From NCBI GenBank assembly GCA_020796225.1, contig CM036753.1, positions 62,838,865 to 62,902,864 of the forward strand: a stretch of 64,000 nt of DNA. Reading direction: 5' to 3'. Made by a program: the position numbers and the translations under genes. Positions within the stretch are counted from its first letter, which is position 1. Each line of letters starts with the position of its first letter. Below the pieces are notes generated by a model. That model was not told the DNA's origin and did not search any database. It saw only the letters and a program-made list of their open reading frames with translations. This document shows, piece after piece, positions 23,701 through 36,125 of this stretch. The stretch is from Arion vulgaris (taxonomy: Eukaryota > Mollusca > Gastropoda > Stylommatophora > Arionidae).

Positions 23701-26700
23701 CCGGTTTTTTCTTGATACTCCCAGCACACTCGGTAGACACTTCATCTCTGTCGTGTCTAGTTTTCTGCTGTCGTGTGATTGATTGATATGAACATAATAA
23801 CTGTATATCCATTTGTGCTTCGATCTATTTGATACACTGAAAGCTCTCAGCTGCAGTGCATGAACTGTGCAGCACCAGCGAGGGTCTACTGCCCTGTTTC
23901 CAACGTAGCGCACGCCCCACAGGGGGCATTTTCATCGTTTAGGGGCAACGACTCGTTCGGAGTTTAACTCGTTCATGATGTTGCAAAATTGATATATTGG
24001 CTTTTGGATGTCTGTTGACAAAACTGAATGTTCACAATTACTTTACTGAAGTTTAATAAGTCTTCAATAAGTGGAAAGTACTCATATCTAGGTACATTTT
24101 TACCTCCTTTCAACAAAGCTTTGAAAATGGGAAAGCATGTTTTATTGTGTTAAAATCGAGTCATATTTAAAAAAAACTGTAATGTGTCCGTCATTTTCCA
24201 ACCTTGTCATGAAGGCCAAAATGAGTTTATATAGTGCAATCTTGAGTATGTAATAGTATTGGACAGAGCCACGCGTATCATATTTCCGCCACAGAAAGCA
24301 GGTCCGAAGTTTGATTTGGCTTGAAATGTTAGGTACGATGGGAAAAGGAACCAAGAAACATCAAGTTGGTTTGACTCAAATACAAGTTATGGGACATTAG
24401 TCTGATTACCAGAGTAATGGATACTCACTGTACAGCTGATTTATACAGATGTCCTTAGAATACCACTTTGTAGTTGTATAGTTAGCGAAGGAGCATTTAT
24501 ATATGGATTACAGTAGAATGCTATGATATTTTGTTTTCCATGTTTAGCGACAGATTGAGAAGGCGTTGTTGGGATATACATTTTTAGACAATGACAGAAG
24601 AATGTCGTTAGTCGAAGTAAAATGAGTCTTTTCCAAGAGGGAGATGTGGGAAATCGCAGTCGTGAGAACAAAGTTTTGGAATAGTAAAGTAATAGAATAA
24701 TCACCCATTTATATACACGATGGACTTTAAGAAGAGGGAATAATAGAGCAGATAGAGAGCCAAATACAGAACAGCTATGAGGTAGCTAGAATACAAATAG
24801 AGAACTAGACACAGAACAGCTAAAGTACAGGACTGTTAGGCCAGATTATACGAGAAAAACAGAAGAGAACCGAAGAGCTTCACGTAGAAGATATAACTAT
24901 TGGAGGTTAGAATTTATCAGAGTTAATTAGAAGAGAACACTGCATACTTTTTCAGAAGAGCAGATTTGACCACATAAATGTGAGTATAAATATTGTTAAT
25001 GATTTTTTTCCTTCAAATAGTCATGCTACAATAATCGAATTTTCTGAAGCGTATATCACCTGATGTGAAATAATATATTGTTGTATTTCACATTAATGTC
25101 TTTTACGCCAACAATGCTTGACCAACGAATCAATGAAACGAGGTCGTCTTGAAGCGCATTTGAAGGCGAAACATAGAACTCATATTAATTCAGGTTTGAA
25201 TTACTTTCAAACTTTAAAGAATAATTTTGAAAACAGAGCAACATTAAAGTCCCTGTTTACTGCTCATACTGCAACTGTCAATCGTAATCTTGAGGCTAGT
25301 TATCAAATTTCCTTACTCATTGTTAAATGTGGAAAAAAACCATACAGGAGGAATAAAACTGTTCTGGAAAAAAGATGACAAAGAGGTGAAAGCTATGCCA
25401 CTCAGTAACAATACTGTTATATGTGCTGTTTTATAGCACATGAATAAACGAAATGAGTGAAGATATTGAAATACAACCTGTTGAAAAACTGAAAACAAGA
25501 AAATTCTCAGTGCAAATGGATGAATCAACTTTGAGAGACAGTGTTGATAAGTAGTATTGATAACTTCTCCTCTCTCTCTCTCTCTTTAGCCTGTTACGCC
25601 CTTGGCGTTTAGGGCAGCAACAAACGTACACCATTCTTCCCTGTTCATGGCCTTCCTCTGTATTGTGTTCCAGCTATGATTCATTTCCTTCAGTTCTTGC
25701 TCTATCGTTCTCCTCCAGGTCGTCGTGGGTTATTGATAACTTACATAAGATATATTGATAATGGGGATTTTGATGAAAAAAATGTTGTTCTGTAAATCAT
25801 TAGAAAGCACCCCTACTTCCAAAGATGTATATAATTAGCTACAAAATTACTTATATGTCAAAAATATACCAATGAAAAATATAACATCCTGTGCCGCAGA
25901 TAGTACTCCTAATATGATAGCCAAGAAGAATGGCTGCTTAAAATTGCTGAAAGATGAGAATAAAAAAATGCTTCTTGTGCATTGTGTTACTCACAGGGAA
26001 AATGTTGTAGGTAAAAATATTTCGCCTGTTCTAAATAAAGTACTAAATTCAATTATAAAGTGTATCAATACTATTAAAGCTAATGCCAAATGTGAGCGTC
26101 TCTTCAAGCTATTTTGTGAAAATGCAGATCATGTGAGACTTTTACTTCACGCTGAAGTAAGATGGCTCTCGAAAGGGAACTACGTGACAAGATTTATGGA
26201 ACTATTTGATACTCTTAGTGAAGTATCTGTTAACGGTCGATGGTAAAGCATTTGTGAGTTATTTAGTCGATATCTTTGAAAAACAAAATATATTAAATAA
26301 CCACCTTCAAGGAAGAATAAAACTCTTGTTGATGGAAAAGCTAAGATATTTGGTTTTATTACCTTTTTTGAATTAGGTCAGAAATATATTTGCAACAAAC
26401 ATTTTGAAGAGTTTTATTGGCTCCAAAAATGTGAAGTGACCGATACCGTTTTACTTGTTATTGTCGATCATCTGAAAATTCTATAGGCTGATTTAAAAGA
26501 AAGATTCTCTGATTTGAAACAAATTGATTGCAGTCAATGTTAGTGGATTTGTCTGATATTTCAAATATGCAGTATCAAGGAGAACTCGCAGATATGCAAA
26601 ATGATGAGTCAGTTAAAACTTCATTTAATATAAAAGGAGCGACGGCATGACTTTGTGAGGAAACAGAAATCAAATATACAAATTCAAGCAAATGTGCAAG

Positions 26701-28212
26701 AAAACTTATTACCGTTTCCATCTTCATATTTAGCTGAATGTGGATTTAGTGTCATAACTGATTTGCTGTTTAAAAAAAAAAAAGGAATCGGCTGGATGTA
26801 ACACAATGGGAGACTTGAGACTGAAGCTAACTAAATTGAAACCTAACATAAAATCTCTTTGCAGCATGCATCAATTGCAAAGATCTCACTAAGTGTGAGT
26901 AATAAATAATTACTAATAATTAAAATAATATAGAAAAATATGTCATTAAAATGATATCGTACTTGAATTTCTGTTCTCCATTATATGTTTTAAAAATTTA
27001 CTTAGTGTTTTTCCTAAACAATTTCCTAGTGATTTCTTCCTAAAACCTATCATTTAAGTTTCTTCAGTGAACAATTCAATTTTTAGAAAATAAAATTTTG
27101 TGTATATGTTACATAGGAAGGAGGGGGCGGGACATACGAAATTTTTCAAGGCTTTGGTGGGGCATGGCACAAAAAAGGTTGGGAAACACTGGTCTACTGT
27201 GTAGTTTTTGAAACGGATGAAACATATTTTAGGATTAAAAACATTTCTAAAACATATTTTTCACGATCAAGCAGCTTTCCAGAAAACCCTTAACGATTTT
27301 CATCTGCCAGTGGTTCTTTTACGTGTTCAACTTGAACACAGGACGTACTTTTTATCTTTCGTCTTCGGTATGACTGGGAACTTGATCTTACCTACATTGG
27401 GATCAGGGGCCTCTGGAAAAATCGCTTTCCTGTCGCATCTTCTTGTCAGTCCTTACGGGAACGAACTGCGTAACGCTCGAAAGAGAGACAAGCATCTTAT
27501 CTCCACGCCACAGACATCCCCAGGAGAGAGGGGGTGGGGGTTACTTTGTGGTGACCGTCTTGCAATCTCGAGGTGTGCTGAAGGGGAAAATAGTGACTTC
27601 CGACTAGCAGATATGTCTTACGGTTTCCAGAAGACTACATAAAAATGAAGATGGTATGATAGAGTCACAAATGAGAAATTAATAGAGAGAACAAGACAGA
27701 TTCCAGTGAATCAAAGGTTTAAAAATGACACTGGCGCTGGATAGGCCACACTATGAGAAAACCCGAGGGGAATATAACAAGAAGGGATCTTTCCTGGAAC
27801 CCATATGGTAACAAGAAGGGATCTTTCCTGGAACCCATATGGTAACAAGAAGGGATCTTTTCTGGAACCCATATGGTAACAAGAAGGGATCTTTCCTGGA
27901 ACCCATATGGTAACAAGAAGGGATCTTTCCTGGAACCCATATGGTAACAAGAAGGGATCTTTCCTGGAACCCATATGGTAACAAGAAGGGATCTTTCCTG
28001 GAACCCATATGGTAACAAGAAGGGATCTTTCCTGGAACCCATATGGACAGAAAAAGAGAGGGAGGCCTAGAAATACATGGACGAGTTTGGAGACAGAGAT
28101 CCATAATATAAAGACGAGTTGCAGGAAGTTGCAGGTGATAGCTAGAGATAGGAAGACGGCATGAGTTGGTTGAGGGCCTATGCCTAATCGAGGTTAAAAA
28201 TACACGAGAAAT

Positions 28213-28252
<40 letters not shown>

Positions 28253-31200
28253 GTATCCATGTTACAAAAGAAAACCCGGATAATTCGCGTAGCTAACTGT
28301 TAAGACAAAAATGTGACGGAAGTTTTATTTGAAGACATAATTATACAACTCTTGACAAGCACATGCTGAAGATCCAGTTGACTCATTGTGCAAGAACTGA
28401 TCTTCTATTTCACGTTAATTACATCATGTGACAATTGCTGTTATTTGATCAGACACTAATCTGATTTTTTCATTTCACTTCAACATCAATTTTGAAAAAA
28501 AATATGAAGTAAGGGAAAATGAACGACATAAATACAAGAACATATTTCTACTTCATCATTCAACTTTGAACGCAGCACAGGTCTTCCACAAACTTTTTCC
28601 AGCTCTTTCTCTCTCCTGCCATCCCTTCCAATTCTTTCCGCATTTTACCTATCCTTTTCATATCAGTCTCCATCTTTCTTATCCATGTATGCTTTCCTCT
28701 ACTCCATTTTCACTTCGGGTACCAAAACATTGCCTGTCTTGCAATGCTTCCGGTCAGTCTTCTCAATGTGTGTCCTATACATCGCCATCGTCTCTTCCGT
28801 AGCTCGTTCTCCGCTGTTATCTGCTTAGTTCTTTCTCCACTGGTATCTGCTTAGTTCTTTCTCCACTGGTATCTGCTTAGTTCTTTCTCCACTGGTATCT
28901 GCTTAGTTCTTTCTCCACTGGTATCTGCTTAGTTCTTTCTCCACTGGTATCTGCTTAGTTCTTTCTCCACTGGTATCTGCTTAGTTCTTTCTCCACTGGT
29001 AACTGCTTAGTTCTTTCTCCACTGGTATCTGCTTAGTTCTTTCTCCACTGGTATCTGCTTAGTTCTTTCTCCACTGGTATCTGCTTAGTTCTTTCTCCAC
29101 TGGTATCTGCTTAGTTCTTTCTCCACTGGTATCTGCTTAGCTCTTTCTCCACTGGTATCTGCTTAGTTCTTTCTCCACTGGTATCTGCTTAGTTCTTTCT
29201 CCACTGGTATCTGCTAGTTCTTTCTCCACTGGTATCTGCTTAGCTCTTTCTCCACTGGTATCTGCTTAGTTCTTTCTCCACTGGTATCTGCTTAGTTCTT
29301 TCTCCACTGGTATCTGCTTAGCTCTTTCTCCACTGGTATCTGCTAGCTCTTTCTCCACTGGTATCTGCTTAGTTCTTTCTCCACTGGTATCTGCTTAGTT
29401 CTTTCTCCACTGGTAACTGCTTAGTTCTTTCTCCACTGGTATCTGCTTAGTTCTTTCTCCACTGGTATCTGCTTAGCTCTTTCTCCACTGGTATCTGCTT
29501 AGTTCTTTCTCCACTGGTATCTGCTTAGCTCTTTCTCCACTGGTATCTGCTTAGCTCTTTCTCCACTGGTATCTGCTTAGTTCTTTCTCCACTGGTATCT
29601 GCTTAGTTCTTTCTCCACTGGTAACTGCTTAGTTCTTTCTCCACTGGTATCTGCTTAGCTCTTTCTCCACTGGTATCTGCTAGTTCTTTCTCCACTGGTA
29701 TCTGCTTAGTTCTTTCTCCACTGGTATCTGCTTAGCTCTTTCTCCACTGGTATCTGCTTAGTTCTTTCTCCACTGGTATCTGCTTAGCTCTTTCTCCACT
29801 GGTATCTGCTTAGTTCTTTCTCCACTGGTATCTGCTTAGTTCTTTCTCCACTGGTAACTGCTTAGTTCTTTCTCCACTGGTATCTGCTTAGCTCTTTCTC
29901 CACTGGTATCTGCTTAGTTCTTTCTCCACTGGTATCTGCTTAGCTCTTTCTCCACTGGTATCTGCTAGTTCTTTCTCCACTGGTATCTGCTTAGCTCTTT
30001 CTCCACTGGTAACTGCTTAGTTCTTTCTCCACTGTTATCTGCTTAGCTCTTTCTCCACTGGTAACTGCTTAGTTCTTTCTCCACTGGTAACTGCTTAGTT
30101 CTTTCTCCACTGGTATCTGCTTAGTTCTTTCTCCACTGGTAACTGCTTAGTTCTTTCTCTACTGGTAACTGCTTAGTTCTTTCTCCACTGGTATCTGCTT
30201 AGTTCTTTCTCCACTGGTAACTGCTTAGTTCTTTCTCCACTGGTAACTGCTTAGTTCTTTCTCCACTGGTATCTGCTTAGTTCTTTCTCCACTGGTAACT
30301 GCTTAGTTCTTTCTCCATTGGTAACTGCTTAGTTCATTCTCCACTGGTATCTGCTTAGTACTTTCTCCACTGGTAACTGCTTAGCTCTTTCTCTACTGGT
30401 AACAGCTTAGCTCTTTCTCCACTGGTATCTGCTTAGCTCTTTCTCCACTGGTAACTGCTTAGTTCTTTCTCCACTGGTAACTGCTTAGTTCTTTCTCTGA
30501 GTTCCTCGTTTGTAATCTTATAAGAAAACACTTAGTATTCAATTATTACAAAACTGATTGTCTGGTAAGAAAAATGGGGTGCAAGAAACAATCAATATCA
30601 AGCTACTCACATCAAGACATAAATCAAGACATAAATCAAGACATAAATCAAGACATAAATCAAGACATAAATCAAGACATAAATCAAGACATAAATCAAG
30701 ACATAAATCAAGACATAAATCAAGACATAAATCAAGACATAAATCAAGACATAAATCAAGACATAAATCAAGACATAAATCAAGACATAAATCAAGACAT
30801 AAATCAAGACATAAATCAAGACATAAATCAAGACATAAATCATGGAAGCTATACGTAAAAGAACCCTTAGCAGTTAAACATTTATTAAGAGTAGGTTGCA
30901 AAGCCGCTGTCCGGTCAAAATTTGATTCCAGAGAAATACTAGGAAGTAGTCAGTCAGCTTGATGCTCATCACATAACCTATCTTGTGCTGTTAGTTAAAA
31001 AAAACGTTTTTCTCAATACTGATTGATTGATAGGACCATCATCATTGCACTTCGGTGAGTAACAATGTGTGCTCCGATCTCATTACAAGTCGACGTGTTA
31101 CATGATGATGATGACAATTCTCATCGAACGTTGATTGTAAACAGAACTTAAAATGTTCTGCGACTTCAGATGACGAAACACTAACATGATTTTACCTGTC

Positions 31201-34200
31201 GACTTCTTTTTCTGTTCTTTCTACTTGTATTGTTGTCATTCTATTGGTCGGTCGTCTTCAAAATTTCATCTAGTATGCGTTTTTAGAGTGTCAAGTAGTT
31301 CCTATTCTTCATCTTCACTTAACATCGGTGTTGTAGTGCAAACTGATGTGTATCTCAATTTCAGCTCTTTCCTGACCAGTTATCTACGCCTTGGGCCTTC
31401 TTTAAATGTCGTTTACAACTTTATTTTCTTGTCGTTAACAATATTCTAGGAGGTTTCTCTTGCTAAGTGGTTAAGCTCTTGCCTTGTGATCTGAAGGTAG
31501 TTGGTTCGAATCCAGACCGCGCCGTTCTTTTCACAGGTGCATCTTTTCCAGAGACACCTAGCATGCCAGATCTACGGAGTTCGTCCTTTGTGCAACACTT
31601 TCGGTAGATAGCGGACCATTTCTGCGAAGAGAGACCAAGCCATATGGGGTAAAACCCAGTGTAATGAAGTCAATCATTCGGTCGGCTTTAAAGCCCTTAA
31701 CAATATTCTTTGAATGTCATTTGTAACTTTTTTTTCAGTGTCGTTAGCTCCGAGATATTTCAGACCCAACCCTCTTGGCGTGTTCACGATATTTTATTTG
31801 CATGGAAAAATAAAACTAATTTCACTATTTTTCTGCTCATTTCTAATTTTTCCAGGAATTCTTTACTTTTTTGTTTGTTTGTTCCATGAAATGTGCCTCA
31901 TTAGTCTGAGTTTGCCCACTTCTCAAATCTATCCATCCATCCATCTATCCATGCATCCATTCATCCATCCATCCATCTATCTATCCATCCATCTATCCAT
32001 CCATCCATAAATCCAACCATCCATCCATCCATAAATCCAACCATCCATCCATCTATCTATCCATCCATCCATCCATCTATAAATCCAACCATCCATCCAT
32101 AAATCCATCCATTCATCCATCTATCCATTCAACCATCCATCCATCCATAAATCCATCCATTCATCCATCTATCCATCCATCCATGCCTCCTTCTGTCCGT
32201 CCGTCCGTCCACCTTCCTGTCTATCTTTATATCTATCTATCGTCTAGTCTGTCTGTCTGTCTCTGTCCATCTGTCTCTGTCTCTGTCTCTCTGTCTGCCA
32301 CTGTCTGCCTGTCTCTGTCTGCCTGTCTCTATCTGCATGTCTCTGTCTTCCTGTCTCTGTCTGCATGTCTCTGTATGTCTGTCATTCTTTCTGTCTGTCT
32401 GTGTGTCTATCTATGTCTGCATTTCTGTTCGTATGTCTCTGTATGTCTGCCTATGCCTATCTGTCTGTGATTGTCTGTCTCTGTCTGTCGGTCTTTATGT
32501 CTATATCGCTCTCCCTATCTATCCCCTTATATGTTTATCTGTGTATCTGTCTGCCTGCCAGCTTGTCTGCCTGCCTGTCTACTTGTCTGTCTGTTTATCT
32601 ATCTTTCTATCCGTCTGTCTGTCTGATATTGAGAACATGCATTTTTCCAGTGGCTACTTATGGTTGTGAATCATGGACCATTACACAAAAAACAAGAACG
32701 AAAATCCAGTCTTTCGAAATTAAGTGCTACAGAAAGATCCTACGAATACCATGGACAAAAAAAGAAAGAACACTGATGTGACAGACCAAGACGAAGATGC
32801 TATAAGATATTAAAGAAACCATGAACATGACCATCGACGAAGTGGGTGAACTGTCTAGAGACAGAGTGAATTTCAGATGTGCTGCAAAGAGAGCAACGTT
32901 CTATAAAGGATACGCACCTTGATGATGATGATATTTGTCTGACTATTTGTCTGCCTGCTTGCATGTCTGCATATCTGCTTGCATGTATGTATATGAGTAT
33001 CTCTATTTCTGTTTGTCAGCCTGCATACCTGTCTATCTATATATAGGTTTAGAGCAGTTCTTCTTTCTATCTTAGTTGTTGATGTACTGGATATACCATA
33101 CTTTCATAAATGCAAACTTTCTCTTGTAACCTCACATCACATCATAAATGCAAACTTTCTCTTATAACCTCACATCACATCATAAATGCAAACTTTCTCT
33201 TATAACCTCACATCACATCATAAATGCAAACTTTCTCTTGTAACCTCACATCACATCATAAATGCAAACTTTCTCTTATAACCTCACATCACATCATAAA
33301 TGCAAACTTTCTCTTGTAACCTCACATCACATCATAATATGAGAAGAGAATAAGGAGTTTAAGAACCCCAGGGGAAGAACCGGAGCCAATGAATATGATC
33401 AATAAACTGCATACTCTCTGTTGTAATCTCCTACCACAGCTGAATATTCAATTATGAATAAAGTCACTATTCTATATTTTACTATCTTTTTTTTCAGGTA
33501 CACATAATTATAAAAGAGGTAAGAACTTTTTGACTTTTATCAATATTTTTATTCTACTGTTCTTTCTTCTTCTTCATCGAACGTTCCATATCAACCACTT
33601 GTTATCCACTCTTTGTGGTTTGTATGTGATCCAAGTCTAAGAGCGATTGTACACTGTGCCAGTTATGTGCCTACAAGTAGGCCAGAACCTCCGATTCCTG
33701 CTATGCTTTTTATTTACTAGGGTAGCTTCCTAGGTCCCTACCTCAGTCGCCTCTTACGACATGCCTTGTAGGTTGCAGTGCTACTATATTTTGCTTCCCT
33801 TGCTTGCCCTGGCAACACATGGGCTGTACTGTTTAGAAGAAGCGAAAAGTAGATACATCAAATAAACATTTGATCACCTTTTGTGTGATTCAGAACATGG
33901 GCATCTCTATTGGCCTCCATTAAGACCTGATCCGAAACTACAGTATGAAAAATACAAATCGTGGCATACCCTTTACAGGACTTAGCATTCAACAACAGTA
34001 AACGAGTCGTCGATTTTTTAGGCACCACTCATACTTTCAGTAGTTTGCCATTGAGGCAAACAGAATGGTGAGGTCTATTTTTATCGTTCGTAAAAATCTA
34101 AAGGAATTAATTTGCTTCCAAACTTGCCCGCCACGGAGTTTGAACCAGGTACGCTTGGGTTATGATCAAGCTCACTATCGCTTAAGCTACAGACGCTACA

Positions 34201-36069
34201 GTATAACTCAATAAACAAAAGGATTGATTTAAAATACAATATAGCAAGCGGAAATATGTTTTTGTATGTTACAAAATGTAACACTAAGGAATGTCTATAT
34301 TGTTGACACGTTTCATCAATAAATAAGCATGGACTCGTGAAATCGAGTAAAATTACAACTTACAATGTTCTATAAAACATACATAAAGTCAGTACACTCC
34401 AACGGGAATTTCCTATTTTCCGACTGAACTCAGAGGGTCTCTGTTACAGGCGACTGTGGCTGAGTCAAGTAGCTTTTCGGGACTTCAAATAAATGTGTGA
34501 TACAATGTTAAACTATTTCACAATGAGAAGTATTTAAAGAAGTTGAAAGTACACGTTTCACTGTCTGGCACAGGATAATTGTTTAAGAAAGGAAAGTAAA
34601 CGAACCCTTTTTCATACCATGGGGTATGTTTGGGAATACAGTGTTAGGACCGTGTTTTTATTGACCGTTGGCACACTATGGGTGATATGATCAACATCAC
34701 GCTGGTCGCTTGTACGTCTCAGTGTGTTTCTTGTACCTAATTAAAGCTTATTCTCTCGGGATAAGACATAAAGCAATTACTTCTTCTGTTATCGTCACAC
34801 TGCTACCAGGTTGTTGCCAAGTGTCGCGGTTTTCTGTTTTTGTCTTGTGCTGTTCTAGTGTCTTGAGAGATAGTTATTTTTTGTTTTTGACAAATTTCTG
34901 TTATTCCATCTATCCATCTTTTTTGGCGTGTTCCTCTCGACTTCTTTTCTGATGTTCTGTTGCAGTAAACTCTGTATACTGTGGAGTTTGGTTGCATTAT
35001 TATTAAGAGGCTGAATCACTTCATTCTTTGTTTCTCCAATGTAATTCAATCAAAGTTTTGTCAAACTGTGGTTCTTATGCTGATGTTGGTGACTGTCTTT
35101 TTTGGTGCTGTTGGTAACTTTTCGCAGGCATTGCATTTTAAAGTGGTTATTTTTTACGGCTGTGCTTTGCTCATTGTCCATGTTTGGCTTTGGTAACACA
35201 GAGTAGACCTAAAAATGCTGTTGATCATCTGTTATTTAGCTGTCAGTCAGATGTTTGTCTCCTGATACAAAAGGACATTGATTATATATATATATATATA
35301 TATATATAATACAGTTTCCGACAATTACACACAACTACAAAACACAACACAGTGTATAGCAGATACGCAAGAAAACTAAACCTAAAACTAAACTACACAC
35401 AACTACAAAACACAGCATATTGTATAGCAGACACGCAAGAAAACTAAACTACACACAACTACAAAACACAACACAGTGTATAGCAGACACGCAAGAAAAC
35501 TAAACCACCTCCACACAAGCTGTCTACGCAGAATACTAAAACTAAACTGGCAAGATAAAATTCCAGATAGCGAAGTCCTCACAAGAGCAAAGATCCCAAG
35601 CGTCAACACCCTGCTGCAGAAGTCCCAAGTGAGATGGGCCGGTCATGTTGCTCGGATGCCTGATAAACGCATCCCAAAACAGATGATGTATGGCGAACAT
35701 GAAGGGGGCAGACGTTCTGGGTGAACAGAAAAAACACTTTAAAGACACTCTTAAAGTGTCTCTGAAATGCTTCGATATAGATACCACGTGCTATGAATCC
35801 CTGGCGCAAGATCGTCAAATGTGGCGCTGTAACAACACAAGAGGACCCGCATAGCTGAGAATCATCGTGCCGTTGAGGCACAGAGAAAACGAGCTCCGTG
35901 AAAAGACAGAACACACAATGCGCACATGTCTAACCATGATCCTGTATGCCCCACCTGTGGTAGGGGGTTTGTTCTTGGATTTAACTCTACAGTCACCTCC
36001 GCCCACACCAGAGAGGTGCAGCATCACACGTCTGAGACTGTTGTCATCATCGCTTGTAATGGGCGGCTA

Positions 36070-36125
<56 letters not shown>

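Noticed and set aside
27208..27642. Real 144-residue gene
   Set aside because: No domain, no conserved motif, and a position inside an intron beside a transposon; kept only as an unassigned open frame.
27711..28260. GSRKDPFLL repeat proteins on the minus strand
   Set aside because: The 34-bp tandem repeat in a LINE end explains them; 34 is not a multiple of three.
30539..30962. HKSR, DINQ and LCLD repeat proteins
   Set aside because: All come from a perfect 12-bp repeat that happens to lack stops in several frames.
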